In this document: piece by piece, positions 17,385 to 26,223 of the stretch
How positions within the stretch are numbered: the stretch's first letter is position 1
How the letters are laid out: the number at the start of each line of letters is the position of its first letter
Program-made: the position numbers and the translations under genes
Source: Pseudomonadota bacterium
GTDB taxonomy: Bacteria; Pseudomonadota; Gammaproteobacteria; Xanthomonadales; Ahniellaceae
Direction: 5' to 3'
Length of the DNA: 36,127 nucleotides
Assembly (NCBI GenBank): GCA_022843465.1
Contig: JALHNO010000013.1
Location: forward strand, 1 to 36,127
The notes under the pieces: model-generated
Database searches by the model: none
Seen by the model: the letters and a program-made list of their open reading frames with translations, nothing else
What the model was told of the DNA's origin: nothing

Positions 17385-18704
17385 TCAGCCCGTGTCCTTC
17401 TGATCCGGCGACTTGGGATGTCCGTGCGGCAGGCTTGGATCCATGGCGATTTCCAGATCGGGCTCGACATCGCCCTCAGCGCGCAGCTGGCCTTCCCATT
17501 TGGATACCACCGCAGTCGCCACGCTGTTGCCGATGACATTGGTCGCCGAGCGCGCCATGTCCAGGAAGTGATCGACACCGAGCAGCAGCAGCAGGCCCGC
17601 TTCGGGAATATTGAACTGGGCCAGGGTCGCGGCGATCACGACCAGCGATGCCCGCGGTACGCCCGCCATGCCCTTGGAGGTCAGCATCAGGATCAGCAGC
17701 ATGGTGATCTGCTGCCCCATCGACATCTCGATACCGTAGGCCTGGGCGATGAAGACGACGGCAAAGGTGCAATACATCATCGAGCCATCGAGATTGAACG
17801 AATAGCCCAGGGGCAGCACGAATGACGCCACCCGATTGGAGCAGCCGAAGCGCTCCAGCTGGGCCAGCGTCTTTGGATAGGCCGCTTCGCTGGAAGCGGT
17901 GGCGAAGGCGAGCAGGGTAGGTTCGCGTACCGCAGCGAACAGGCGCACGGCGCGCCCGCGCAGTACGATGAAGGCGGCGATGAACAGCAGCGCCCACAAC
18001 AGCAGGATGCCGAGATAGAACTCGGCCATGAAGATTCCGTAGGTCTCAAGCACCTTGAAACCGCTGCGCGCGATCGCCGCAGATACCGCCGCGAATACTG
18101 CCAGCGGCGCAAACCACATCACGAAGCCGGTCACCTTCAGCATCACGTAGGAAACGCCTTCGAGTGCGTCCACCAGGACCTTGGCCTTCTCGCCCACGCC
18201 CGCGCAGGCGACGCCAAAGAAGATGGAGAACACGACGATCTGCAGGATCTCATTTCTTGCCATGCCATCGGCGATGCTGACCGGGATCAGGTGCGCAATG
18301 AATTCCTGCATCGACAGTCCGCTGACGACGACACCACTGGTTGCGTCAGCCCCGGGGAGTTCAATGCCGAGATTCACTCCAGGCTGGAAAAAGTTCACCA
18401 GCAGCAGGCCCAGGCTGAGTGATACCAGGGAAGCGCCGAAGAACCAGACCATCGACTTCAGGCCGACACGGCCGACGGCGCCGACATCACCCATCTTGGC
18501 AATGCCCACCGTCAGGGTTGCGAACACCAGGGGGCCGATGACCATCTTGATCAGACGCAGAAACATCGTGGTCACCAGGCCAAACCCTTCGACCCAGGGC
18601 GCGGTGTCAGCGCTCAGCAGGTTCAGCGCAAACCCCACGCACAGGCCCAGGCCCACGCCGACCAGAATCCACATCGTCAATCGATTGCCCGAGAACATCG
18701 CCAC
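17385..18704 (-). CDS. Dicarboxylate/amino acid:cation symporter (DAACS)
   Basis: A 439-residue transporter of the SLC1/GltPh family that couples uptake of glutamate/aspartate or C4-dicarboxylates to H+ or Na+. Family landmarks: N-terminal RLIKMVIGPLVFATLTVGIA, the first re-entrant hairpin with the Ser-rich motif FATASSEAAYPKTL, TM7 motif SFNLDGSMMY (family N-x-D-G/NMDGT), second hairpin with KGMAGVPRASLVV, and TM8 DHFLDMARSATNVIGNSVAT (D...R..NV.GN, substrate-binding residues). The TM7 motif NLDGS, in place of NMDGT, is usual in proton-coupled GltP/DctA-type members. The hydrophilic tail after residue ~405 is longer than in GltPh. It stands alone; neighbours do not tell its substrate. Confidence 0.95.
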   Translation of the reverse strand: MAMFSGNRLTMWILVGVGLGLCVGFALNLLSADTAPWVEGFGLVTTMFLRLIKMVIGPLVFATLTVGIAKMGDVGAVGRVGLKSMVWFFGASLVSLSLGLLLVNFFQPGVNLGIELPGADATSGVVVSGLSMQEFIAHLIPVSIADGMARNEILQIVVFSIFFGVACAGVGEKAKVLVDALEGVSYVMLKVTGFVMWFAPLAVFAAVSAAIARSGFKVLETYGIFMAEFYLGILLLWALLFIAAFIVLRGRAVRLFAAVREPTLLAFATASSEAAYPKTLAQLERFGCSNRVASFVLPLGYSFNLDGSMMYCTFAVVFIAQAYGIEMSMGQQITMLLILMLTSKGMAGVPRASLVVIAATLAQFNIPEAGLLLLLGVDHFLDMARSATNVIGNSVATAVVSKWEGQLRAEGDVEPDLEIAMDPSLPHGHPKSPDQKDTG

Positions 18705-19079
18705 TCCCGCGTCCGCTCAAAGAAAAGCCGCCAACCAGAGGGTTGACGGCACCGATCGTCATCCTGGGCCCGTCGATGCCGGTTCGCGCAGGGGGATGCA
18801 CTCGCCCGCGCCCGGCAACGTCCTGCAATTCAGCCGGGAGGCGAAGCAGGGCTTCGCAATGGCTGGTGCAGTGCCGGCGACATCCTACCTCGGCTGCAAG
18901 GCAAAAATTTGCGGATTCGATCCCGGCATGGCGAGATTGTGCGGTTGCCGGGTCAGTACGGCGCCGGCGGATTCGCGGCTGGTGCCGTGTCGCCCGCGCC
19001 CGCCCCGGTCTGGTGGTGGCGATGCCGCGCTCTCGATCCAGGCGTGGCGCAGGCAACCCGGGGTGCCCGACTGGGTGGT
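18705..19079. other. Intergenic region, nothing recognised
   Basis: A 375-bp stretch between the transporter start and the end of the beta-helix gene. A long plus-strand open frame crosses it and continues antisense to the beta-helix gene, which marks it as a GC-driven shadow. A TTCGAT-like sequence near 18917 resembles a T-loop but lacks a pairing stem. No repeat or terminator with a U-tract was seen. Confidence 0.5.
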
Positions 19080-20804
19080 CTATTCGAAGCCATCGGCAAA
19101 CACAATGGCCTGCTCCTCGAACGCGCCCAGATCAAATGGTCCAGGTGCGTTGGGTACGTTGGGCAGATCCGAGCCGCGCGGAAGTTCGGCGTAGTCGGTA
19201 TCTGCAGTCGTGAACGCCGAGGTCGCACAGGCATCGAGTGCCGGACTGCCCGTCGAGAGCTGATAGTTGCCCGCGGCGACATCGATGAAGAGTGGGTTGC
19301 CGACCATTGCCGATCCGGTTTCCGATGTGTAGGCGGCATGGGCGAGGACGCAATTGCTGGTGACGGCGTTGCTGGTCATCGCTGTGCGAAACACGATCAC
19401 GGCCGCGGGATCGTAGAGGATACTGGTGTCGATCTCGGCCGTGCCGCCGGCGAGTCCGATCATGCCGCCAGCGGAGTCGTCATTGGCGAGCGTCACGCCG
19501 CGCAGGCGCAGACTGGCACCGCCGTCCATCTGCAGGCTGCGGCCGGCGCCACCATTGTGCTCGATGATTGCCGAATGAAAGGCCATCTGCGCGTTGCTGC
19601 CGATCGCATAGCCGGCGCCGCCGAATTGCGCCAGATTGCCTGCCACGCGCGCGTTCACCGCCGTGAATGCCGATCCGCCCAGCACGTAGACGCCGCCACC
19701 GGCGCCGCTGAATCCATTGATCCCGGCGCGGTTGTTTTCGACGGATACGCAGGGATCGGGTCGGCCGCAGTTCGTGCTCTCGCCACCGTCTGCCAGCAGG
19801 GCGCCGTTGCCAGCGGTCAGATAGACCCCGCCGCCATTGCCGTTCTGGCTGGTGCCGGCAGTATTGCCCTGGATGAGCAGGTTGTAGCCGAGCAGGCTGT
19901 TGCCAGTGGCTGCCATGAACACGCCGCCGCCATTGCGCCCGGCGCTGTTGCCGGCGATCAGGGGCGCGGGTGACTCGTCGGAGAATCTGGAAGAGCTGAA
20001 CTGGGCGGATGAGCCCAGGTACAGGCCGCCGCCATCCAGGGTGGCCGTATTTCCGAGTATGCCGCCCAGCAGTGAAGAACTTGGAAATCCCACCATCGAC
20101 ACCTGCGATCCGCTGCCGTTGATGTAGAGGCCACCGCCAAGACTTGCGGTGTTGTTGGAGACCAGTACGCTGCTGAGCGCGACGAAGGCATGGGTGTCGA
20201 CGTGGATACCGCCGCCACGCGTCGCGGTGTTGCTGACAATGCGGGAGGGCTCGCTGTCATAGCCACCAATCTGGATATTGGGCGTGATCGTGCTGGAGGC
20301 GCCTTGCGCGTAGAGGCCGCCGCCTTCGATGGCTGTATTGCCCGAGATGGTGACTGCGCCCAGAAACATCTGCATGTTGCCGAAAGCCCGCAGGCCGCCC
20401 GCGGGTCCGTCGACAAGGCTGAGGTTGATCAGGTTCACCAGGCGTTGCGTGGCGCCTGGTGCGGTGACCGATAGCACCGGCTGCGCGCCGTTTCCGGCGC
20501 CGCTGATGAGGGTCGGTGCGCCGCTCGGCTCGCTCTCGATGCAGTCCGCAAAACCTCCGGTGATCGACACCGAATGATCGGCGATGCTCAATGCCTGCGC
20601 CGCGTAGGTACCGGCATTGATCCGGATCGAATCGGATTCCGGTCCGTTCGCCAGCGCCTGGTTGATGGCTGCCGATATCGTGGCATGGCTGCAGCCGGTG
20701 CCGCTGCCGACCCGGAAGGTGGCGGCCGATGCGCTGCCGATGCCGATCCAGAAGGCAGCGAGCAGCAAGGGCAAGGGACCAAGGGTTCGATGGAACAGTT
20801 GCAT
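19080..20804 (-). CDS. Secreted parallel beta-helix protein, GFE ending
   Basis: A 574-residue exported protein with a right-handed parallel beta-helix of the polymorphic outer-membrane-protein type. The signal peptide is MQLFHRTLGPLPLLLAAFWIGIGSASA. After it, CSHATISAAINQALANGPESDSIRI is the usual entry motif (site of a Cys and an Ala/Ile-rich helix). The body repeats glycine-rich rungs such as N-T-A-x-x-G-G-G-(L/I)-(Y/H) (NTAIEGGGLYAQG, NTATRGGGIHVD, NTASLGGGLYING, NSAGRNGGGVFMA). The start at 20804 has AGGAGA five bases upstream; the open frame continues 126 codons further but without a signal or homology. The C-terminus is EEQAIVFADGFE, the GFE ending shared with two other exported proteins here. 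Likely surface or outer-membrane location; role unknown, possibly adhesion. Confidence 0.85.
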   Translation of the reverse strand: MQLFHRTLGPLPLLLAAFWIGIGSASAATFRVGSGTGCSHATISAAINQALANGPESDSIRINAGTYAAQALSIADHSVSITGGFADCIESEPSGAPTLISGAGNGAQPVLSVTAPGATQRLVNLINLSLVDGPAGGLRAFGNMQMFLGAVTISGNTAIEGGGLYAQGASSTITPNIQIGGYDSEPSRIVSNTATRGGGIHVDTHAFVALSSVLVSNNTASLGGGLYINGSGSQVSMVGFPSSSLLGGILGNTATLDGGGLYLGSSAQFSSSRFSDESPAPLIAGNSAGRNGGGVFMAATGNSLLGYNLLIQGNTAGTSQNGNGGGVYLTAGNGALLADGGESTNCGRPDPCVSVENNRAGINGFSGAGGGVYVLGGSAFTAVNARVAGNLAQFGGAGYAIGSNAQMAFHSAIIEHNGGAGRSLQMDGGASLRLRGVTLANDDSAGGMIGLAGGTAEIDTSILYDPAAVIVFRTAMTSNAVTSNCVLAHAAYTSETGSAMVGNPLFIDVAAGNYQLSTGSPALDACATSAFTTADTDYAELPRGSDLPNVPNAPGPFDLGAFEEQAIVFADGFE

Positions 20805-21659
20805 CCAGTTCTCCTGAGTGTTGAACGCGCCATCGGCGTCGCGAAAGCGCCTCATGGCTGCTCGACTGTCCAGGCGGAAAATGCGCCGCAATTGCGACAT
20901 CGTCTGAGCCCTGAATTTTCTCCGGGTGCCACCGCTCGTGCCATGGACCTGTTCTCCGGATGAATTTCCAGGCGCGCGGCGGCACTGGCCGCAGTTGCGC
21001 AGTTGCAACTGCGACCGCTGCTGTCGTTGCCGTTGCCGTTGTCCGCCCAGGGGATTGACCAGCTCCGCTGTTGAGCGCCAGGGAGCGGGGCCTGGCCGCT
21101 GCCATTGATGTTGACTGTGTAGCCGAGCTTGCCCCCGCTGCCGTTGATCTGGATTTGAATTTGATCGCGAGATCAAGATCAAACGCAGCGGGACAAGGCG
21201 CGCTCTCGTACGCTGGCTCTCTGTCGGGCATCTCGGTGAGATGGCGTGACGAAGGCGCCGCGGCGTTGAGATGGCATCTCACGGAGATGCCCCACAGGAT
21301 CAGGAGCGAGCCGCGCGGCGAGCCCCGCTACAACATCAAGAGCAAGTGCAGCGGCCAGGTTCCGTGCTGCGAAGGCCCAAGCGAATGCAGCTCGACAGGG
21401 TACGCTCTGGACCAGCACAGACCAATGCAGTGAACACGTCATCTCGATCAGCGGACAGCAGGTCTGTCCAGGTGCCCGTCAGCACGCAGTCGGTCTTCCC
21501 ACTATGATGAGAACCAGCGAAGTGTGGCGTATCCACGCCCTGCAAGTTTCTGATCGGGAGCCTGCAATGAACGTCAACGAATTCGGCTGCTCGTCTGCTT
21601 CGACAGAACGGATCTGGTCCAGGATGTCGTCGCACCATCCTGCACCAGGGCAAGGGCTG
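20805..21659. other. Intergenic region rich in palindromes
   Basis: About 855 bp without a convincing gene. It holds a perfect 14-bp palindrome GCAGTTGCAACTGC (20999-21012), a decayed copy of the repeat seen at 22931-22959 (here 21031-21059, sharing GTTGTCCGC and AGGGGATTGA), the CATCTC/GAGATG hairpin cluster (21226-21292) and a GCGCGGCGAGCCCCGCTACA element (about 21313-21332). Open frames on both strands are short and show no family resemblance. Confidence 0.6.
21226..21292. repeat. CATCTC/GAGATG nested hairpin cluster
   Basis: Two 18-bp arms (21226-21243 and 21275-21292) are inverted copies with one mismatch. Each arm is itself a hairpin (CATCTC-3 nt-GAGATG), and the spacer ends with the perfect palindrome GAGATG-g-CATCTC (21268-21280). 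The arrangement can fold as one long stem or as two or three small hairpins, as in REP/BIME-type elements. It lies within the non-coding stretch between the beta-helix and lipoprotein genes. Confidence 0.75.
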
Positions 21660-22193
21660 ATGTGTTCGCAGGGCAAATCTGTCAGCGGCGTTTCGGTCGC
21701 GCCTTCCCTTCAAGATATTCGATGGTTGTGGAGGTCGCTGACCGCCGCTGCGCTGCTGTGGGCGCTGACCTTGCTGGCCGGCTGTTCTTCCGGCGTGCAG
21801 CGCGATGCCGAACTCGTGCAGGCGGAGCGCACCGCACGCTACATCACCTCGCCGCGCCACCTGAAGCAATCGATGTACGTATCGATGCGCGAAGAAAACA
21901 CACCCAGCGAACTGCTGTCGTATCTGTTTTCATCGCTGGGTGCGGCCGAATGGCCGTACACCACGGATGCATCCGAGATGGAGCAGGAGCAGGCCCGGGC
22001 GATCGGCATGCCACTGCAGCCAGCCAATGTCGCCATCGTGGTCATGGCGGTGGATTCTCGGGCGCAGAAGCAGATCGTACTCCGGCCCGATGATGCGAAC
22101 GGGCTGATCATTGCCGAGGCTTACCTCGCCCCGGATCAGCCGCCGGTGTTCACCAGCAATTGGGCCATGCCGCAGTTGCGTGAGCGCGAGTGA
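21660..22193 (+). CDS. Lipoprotein of unknown function
   Basis: Predicted lipoprotein. The hydrophobic segment WRSLTAAALLWALTLLAGC ends in the lipobox LAGC, followed by SSGVQRDAEL. The mature part is about 136 residues: ERTARYITSPRHLKQSMYVS, then SELLSYLFSSLGAAEWPYTTD and NVAIVVMAVDSRAQKQIVL. I do not recognise the family. The start is uncertain. ATG 21660 gives a 42-residue leader, long but acceptable. ATG 21567 has the best ribosome binding site (GGGAG six bases upstream) but gives a 73-residue leader. A TTG near 21728 would give a 20-residue leader. It is convergent with the four-TM protein gene, with 96 bp between their ends. Confidence 0.65.
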   Translation: MCSQGKSVSGVSVAPSLQDIRWLWRSLTAAALLWALTLLAGCSSGVQRDAELVQAERTARYITSPRHLKQSMYVSMREENTPSELLSYLFSSLGAAEWPYTTDASEMEQEQARAIGMPLQPANVAIVVMAVDSRAQKQIVLRPDDANGLIIAEAYLAPDQPPVFTSNWAMPQLRERE

Positions 22194-22289
22194 AATTCCA
22201 GCAGGACACCCTGGCAACTGTCTGATGCAATCTGGTACCGAGAGAGGGGTGCCTGGCACCGCCGGCAAACGGTGGCCGCCGCGGCGGAT

Positions 22290-22850
22290 TTACTCCGAGG
22301 TGGGTGTCTGCTCGCCATAGCGCAATCTGTAGATCATTCGGCGGATGCCCGTGCTATGCAGAATCAGCCCGAGTGATATCGCGATCTGCACCACGGTGCC
22401 GACGATCGCAGCAATGTCGTCGGGTGCCAGGTGAAATTGTGCTTGATCGGCTCGCTGAACGCTGATCAGGATCGTCAGCCAGTAGGCGATGTCGATCAAA
22501 CCGCCGGTTAGGAACCAGAGACCGATCAGGGTAAGGCCCAGCGAAAGCGCGGTCGCTGGATCCATCGGCAAAGTGCTGGCAGGTTCGCGCATGACCGGCA
22601 GCAGCTTGCGCGCGACGAACAGCGCGAATTTCCAAAGAAAGATGCATGCCATCAGGCTGACCACGACAAATGAAACGAACACAGGAATCACCAGCCTGCC
22701 GTCAGGTTCGCTGAGCATCTGCAGAGCGTTTGGCGCGGTCCGGATGATGCCGAAGATCATGGCCAGGACAAACAGTCTGAGTGCGACGACGGCGATGTCT
22801 TCTCTGCTCACTGGTGGACTCCGGATGGGGTCTGTTGCTGTCGGTGTCAT
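22290..22850 (-). CDS. Four-TM inner-membrane protein, unknown function
   Basis: A 186-residue integral membrane protein with about four transmembrane segments: VVALRLFVLAMIFGIIRT (~22-39), VIPVFVSFVVVSLMACIFLW (~54-73), LSLGLTLIGLWFLTGGLIDI (~102-121) and IAAIVGTVVQIAISLGLILH (~145-164). Both termini are hydrophilic, and the C-terminus is basic (RRMIYRLRYGEQ), suggesting it is cytoplasmic. No catalytic or transport motif is visible. It resembles small hypothetical membrane proteins common in this bacterial group. The start is ATG 22850; an extended intergenic repeat region lies upstream. Confidence 0.7.
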   Translation of the reverse strand: MTPTATDPIRSPPVSREDIAVVALRLFVLAMIFGIIRTAPNALQMLSEPDGRLVIPVFVSFVVVSLMACIFLWKFALFVARKLLPVMREPASTLPMDPATALSLGLTLIGLWFLTGGLIDIAYWLTILISVQRADQAQFHLAPDDIAAIVGTVVQIAISLGLILHSTGIRRMIYRLRYGEQTPTSE

Positions 22851-22963
22851 TCGGACTCAGGCATGCGTCGAAGTGTAATCTCTTTTGCTCGTGGCGATGG
22901 AGGTGTGCCCGCGTCAAGGCGTCGGCTTCCGGTTGCTGTTGTCCGCGGAGGGGATTGAGTGGA

Positions 22964-23145
22964 GCGGGGCTTGCCCCATAGGCCTTGACCTGTTTGGCTG
23001 GTTCCTGAATTTTGGCACGGCACACCAGGACTTGCGCCCCGAAGGGGCGAGCGCAAACCAAGGCCGGATGATAGACAGCTGCGCGTTGGACAGGGCAATC
23101 ATTCGCCAGGAAAAACAGGCTGACGCCTATGGGGCTTGCCCCGCT
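22964..23145. repeat. Palindromic MITE-like element, uninterrupted copy
   Basis: The ends are near-perfect inverted repeats: GCGGGGCTTGCCCCATAGGC at the left and GCCTATGGGGCTTGCCCCGC at the right (11 inner bases GCCCCATAGGC exactly inverted). The middle is the hairpin GCCCC-gaa-GGGGC (23036-23048). The left arm (about 22973-23036) matches the reverse complement of about 35858-35918, and the right arm (about 23048-23135) matches the reverse complement of about 35150-35234. There the arms are separated by a 625-bp transposase unit; here they are joined at the hairpin. No transposase-coding potential. Confidence 0.85.
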
Positions 23146-23187
23146 GGTCTGGACGTTCGACGACGAAGAAGCCAAATCAAAGGCAGC

Positions 23188-23290
23188 GCGGCAAGCCACG
23201 CTCTACAGGAGCGAGAGCAACGGCGGTGCGGCAAGCCACGCTCTGCAGGAGCCAGAGCGACAGCAGCGCGGCAAGCCGCGCTACAAAGGC
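23188..23290. repeat. 40-bp tandem repeat, 2.5 copies
   Basis: Copies begin at 23188, 23228 and 23268 (period 40), each with GCGGCAAGCC followed by (A/G)CGCT. Copies 1 and 2 continue CTACAGGAGC / CTGCAGGAGC. Related single units occur near 21313 and 35972, in both cases next to CATCAA- or ATCAAG-type hexamers. Too few copies, and without true spacers, to be a CRISPR. Confidence 0.8.
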
Positions 23291-23518
23291 AGGATCAAGA
23301 GTGCCGGCCGCGGCAAATGGCACTCGATCGCGATGCCTTTGGATGATGACCGGCAGCACGGCTGCCTTTGTCCTCTGGCGGCTTTTTACGCGTTGGGGAA
23401 CGGCGCAGGCATTGCATTTCATCACTGACTGTGAGTGAGTTGCCGCGCGCGAAAACAAATGTGTACGGACCCTGCAACGCGGGTTTACATCTGCGTGCCG
23501 AACTGCGACTCTCAATTG

Positions 23519-23568
23519 CGCATCGACTGATGCGAGTGCGCCACAGGGGGCGGATCAATGCGGTTTGA
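23519..23568 (+). promoter_or_regulatory. Hairpin + 31-bp block, copy 1
   Basis: Hairpin CGCATC-gact-GATGCG (23519-23534) followed after three bases by a 31-bp block (23538-23568, containing CCACAGGGGGCGGATCAATG). The block contains the start codon of the IPTL-CTERM gene at 23558. The block is identical to 26562-26592, where a hairpin of different sequence occupies the same place. Could be a leader RNA structure or a REP-like insertion. Confidence 0.65.
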
Positions 23569-24325
23569 ATCGTGGCGGGCGCAGGCTTGCGCCGTGGGGT
23601 TGTGTTGTCTCTTTGCTTCGACGGGCTTTGCGCAGCAGCTGGTTGTCGGCAGCGGTGCGCAGTTGTCGATGGGCAGTTCGGTCATCGAGACGGGCTGTCG
23701 CGACATCCGCATCGAGGGCAGTCTGGATCTGGGTAGCGGTGCCCTGCAGGGGATGCGCGATCTGGCCGTACCGGGCGCCTTGCTTGGTGGCAGTGGCCTG
23801 ATTTCATTGAGTGGCAATCTGGCGGCGGCGGGCACTCTGTTGCCGCAGATGGGTACCGTGCGGATCGTCGATGGCTGTGGCAGCGCGGAGTCGCGTCTTG
23901 CTGGCAATCACCAGTTCAATCGCCTGTCGGTGCAGACCTCTGCGGCACACACTTTGGTCTTGCCCGCGGGCGGCACCCAGTTCATCAGCAGCGCACTCGA
24001 TCTGATCGGTGGTGCCCAGCGGCTGGTCATCCGCAGCAGCACGGCGACGGTGCTGAGTTATCTCTCGCTGGCACCCGCTGGTAGCCAGTCGGTCGATCGC
24101 GTCGATGCGATCGATGTCGGCGCTCCGCCGACCGGCCAGTTTCTGGCACCGCAGGCGCCGGACTTCTACAACAGTATCGATCGCGGCAACACGCCGCGCT
24201 TTCTCGGCGGCGAAGAATATGTGCCGATCCCGACGCTTTCACCGTGGGCCCTGGTCAGCCTGCTGCTGCTGATCACTGGACTTGCCCTGACCCAACTTCG
24301 TTCGCTGACCCGAGGAAACTTCTGA
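23558..24325 (+). CDS. IPTL-CTERM sorted surface protein
   Basis: A 255-residue exported protein with a C-terminal sorting signal. The N-terminus [26 protein letters not shown] is a signal peptide. The body is beta-rich and Gly/Ser-rich ([15 protein letters not shown], then [13 protein letters not shown] and [17 protein letters not shown]), resembling a short beta-solenoid. Residues 224 to the end are the tripartite IPTL-CTERM signal: IPTLSPW, a hydrophobic helix ([14 protein letters not shown]) and basic RSLTR. This class is associated with exosortase H-type processing and surface or extracellular-matrix delivery; no exosortase is in this window. The stop overlaps the start of the collagen-like gene by one base (TGATG), indicating coupled expression. 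The start codon lies inside a 31-bp repeat also found upstream of 26599. Confidence 0.88.
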   Translation: MRFESWRAQACAVGLCCLFASTGFAQQLVVGSGAQLSMGSSVIETGCRDIRIEGSLDLGSGALQGMRDLAVPGALLGGSGLISLSGNLAAAGTLLPQMGTVRIVDGCGSAESRLAGNHQFNRLSVQTSAAHTLVLPAGGTQFISSALDLIGGAQRLVIRSSTATVLSYLSLAPAGSQSVDRVDAIDVGAPPTGQFLAPQAPDFYNSIDRGNTPRFLGGEEYVPIPTLSPWALVSLLLLITGLALTQLRSLTRGNF

Positions 24326-26223
24326 TGCGCCCAATTTCCATGCTTCGTCATCCGCTCAGCCTGGCGCTGCAGCTTGCCCTGTTTGGTGGTTCGGTCGCGG
24401 CTGCCGATATCGAGGCGCAGCTGGCGCCGGGCGATGGCTTCGAGGTCAACAGTCAATCGGGTGCGGTAGTGCGGCTGCGGGTCAATGACAATGGCAGCGT
24501 GGTGATTCCAGCCCTGCCGGCTGCGGTGGGCGAAGAGGAATACCTCTGCTTTGATACCGCCAGCGGTCAGCTGGGACGCTGTGCTTCGATTCCGATGGGA
24601 CCGACCGGTGCCACCGGCGCTACCGGTGCAACGGGTGCGACCGGAACGGCAGGCGCGGCGGGTCCAACTGGTGCGACCGGCTCTACCGGCAATATCGGTC
24701 CGACCGGCGCCACCGGCGCAACCGGATTTACGGGTGCAACCGGTGCTACTGGCAATGTCGGTCCCACCGGCGCCACTGGCGTTGTTGGTCCGACTGGGCC
24801 CACCGGATTTACGGGTGCAACCGGTGCTACTGGCAATGTCGGTCCCACCGGCGCCACTGGCGTTGTTGGTCCGACTGGCGCCACCGGATTCACTGGCGCT
24901 ACCGGTGCTACTGGCGATATTGGTCCCACCGGCGCCACTGGCGTTGTTGGCCCGACGGGATCAACGGGATCGACTGGATCTACCGGCGCCACCGGTGACC
25001 CAGGTCCAATGGGAACGCCCGGCACGATGGGTCCTCCAGGAACGCCCGGCGCGATGGGCACTCCGGGCACGCCGGGAGCCGCTGGGCCGACGGGACCGAC
25101 GGGCGCCACTGGAGCCACCGGTGCCACAGGTCCGGGCAGTGTTCTGGGTACGACCGGCTATGTCGGCAAGTTCACCTCGACTACCGGGATTGGCAACTCG
25201 CTGATCCAGGACAATGGCACCAGTCTCTCGGCAGGTCTCACAACTCCCTCGAACCTCTATCAGCTCAATGCCTATCGCCTGCAATTGACGGCGACGGGTG
25301 ACGGCCAGGCCACTTTGTTCGGATATCGGACCCGCGATTCTCAGAACGACGGCACCAGTTACTCACAGGCCAACACCAACACGGCAGTCAGAGGCTACAA
25401 CTTCTGGGGCGATCTCTACACTTTTGGCGTCGGTGGCTGGAACTACAACGATTACAACCGCACCGGCGGGGTGCTTGGCGCTGAGGTCAATGGCGTGTAC
25501 TGGGGGTCCCTCGGCTATCGCTCCAGTGCACTGGTGAACTATGGCGTCTACGGGAGCTCCGCGTACACATCCGGCGCCGGCCGAGCGGGCGACACCGACA
25601 AGCAGGGCATCGGCGGTGGCTTCTACGGCGGTGCCATTGGCTCGTGGTCGCATGGTGAAGTGATGGGCGCGGTCAGCAGTGGCGAGTTGTTCGCCTCCTA
25701 CAATCTCGGCAATGTCTACACCAGCGGATTCTCGGCCGACCTCGTCGCGACCAGTACCGAAGCGGATGCCCCGCGGGTCGCGGCCTATGCCAATACTTCG
25801 ACCACGCTGAAGGTCTACGACAATGGCTCGGCTCAGCTGAACGGCGCTTCGGTGTTTGTACCGTTCACGCGGGCGTACTCGGGCATGCTCGGTGGCGTAC
25901 CCGATGTCACGGTCAGTGCTGTCGGCTCACCGGCTCAACTCTATATCGTCAGCATCGCCAAGGACGGTTTTACCGTTGCTGCCGCCACCCCGACGGCGAA
26001 CGCGCGCTTCAGCTGGATCGCTGTCGGTGATCGCATGGACTCGAGCCGCGCTGTGTCGCTTCCTGCTGAACTCAGCAGCGGCACGTTTGATGCCAAGCTC
26101 AAGGCAGTGATGTTCGGCGAAGGTGATCTGCAGCGCTCTGGCAAGCCGGTCTGGTGGGATGGCGACAAGCTGCGCTTCGATGCGGCGCCTGAGGTTGCCA
26201 AACCAGTCAAGCAGGAGCGTTGA
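24325..26223 (+). CDS. Large collagen-like exported protein
   Basis: A 632-residue protein. The start at 24325 follows GAGGAA by 6 bases and overlaps the previous stop (TGATG). The signal peptide is [23 protein letters not shown] ~65-residue N-terminal domain ([31 protein letters not shown]) precedes 60 uninterrupted Gly-X-Y triplets (24598-25137). Thr dominates the Y position ([12 protein letters not shown]), as in Bacillus BclA, where Thr is glycosylated. The C-terminal ~360 residues begin [20 protein letters not shown] and contain [19 protein letters not shown], then a C-terminal half with [27 protein letters not shown]. Such proteins form trimeric surface fibres; attachment here is unclear, as no sorting signal is present. 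It may be anchored by the IPTL-CTERM partner (inference). Confidence 0.9.
   Translation: MRPISMLRHPLSLALQLALFGGSVAAADIEAQLAPGDGFEVNSQSGAVVRLRVNDNGSVVIPALPAAVGEEEYLCFDTASGQLGRCASIPMGPTGATGATGATGATGTAGAAGPTGATGSTGNIGPTGATGATGFTGATGATGNVGPTGATGVVGPTGPTGFTGATGATGNVGPTGATGVVGPTGATGFTGATGATGDIGPTGATGVVGPTGSTGSTGSTGATGDPGPMGTPGTMGPPGTPGAMGTPGTPGAAGPTGPTGATGATGATGPGSVLGTTGYVGKFTSTTGIGNSLIQDNGTSLSAGLTTPSNLYQLNAYRLQLTATGDGQATLFGYRTRDSQNDGTSYSQANTNTAVRGYNFWGDLYTFGVGGWNYNDYNRTGGVLGAEVNGVYWGSLGYRSSALVNYGVYGSSAYTSGAGRAGDTDKQGIGGGFYGGAIGSWSHGEVMGAVSSGELFASYNLGNVYTSGFSADLVATSTEADAPRVAAYANTSTTLKVYDNGSAQLNGASVFVPFTRAYSGMLGGVPDVTVSAVGSPAQLYIVSIAKDGFTVAAATPTANARFSWIAVGDRMDSSRAVSLPAELSSGTFDAKLKAVMFGEGDLQRSGKPVWWDGDKLRFDAAPEVAKPVKQER
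24721..24963 (+). repeat. 81-bp tandem repeat within collagen region
   Basis: Three 27-residue units start at 24721, 24802 and 24883, each reading [10 protein letters not shown](N/D)(V/I)G then [12 protein letters not shown]. Units 1 and 2 differ only at two bases near their end, so the duplication is recent; unit 3 has diverged more at synonymous sites. The repeat is in frame and would change fibre length by 27 residues per unit. Confidence 0.9.

Larger units (their letters stand above)
22851..23557. other. Repeat-rich intergenic region
   Basis: About 707 bp without a gene. From left to right: a GGTTGCTGTTGTCCGC repeat (22931-22959), the palindromic element 22964-23145, a 40-bp tandem repeat (23188-23290) and the hairpin plus 31-bp repeat that precedes and overlaps the IPTL-CTERM gene start (23519-23568). 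Several open frames cross the region but their translations follow the repeats. Confidence 0.7.

Noticed and set aside
18905-18940. tRNA-like TTCGAT sequence
   Set aside because: The flanking bases do not pair as a T-stem, and no acceptor or anticodon arms could be placed.
18909-19973. Plus-strand open frame (354 codons)
   Set aside because: Mostly antisense to the beta-helix gene; the translation has no family resemblance.
23188-23290. Possible CRISPR array
   Set aside because: Only 2.5 copies, period 40 with no distinction between repeat and spacer, no cas genes in the window.
24567-25127. Minus-strand open frame rich in Ala-Pro-Val-Gly
   Set aside because: It is a mirror of the Gly-X-Y repeats of the collagen-like gene on the plus strand and has no leader or ribosome binding site.
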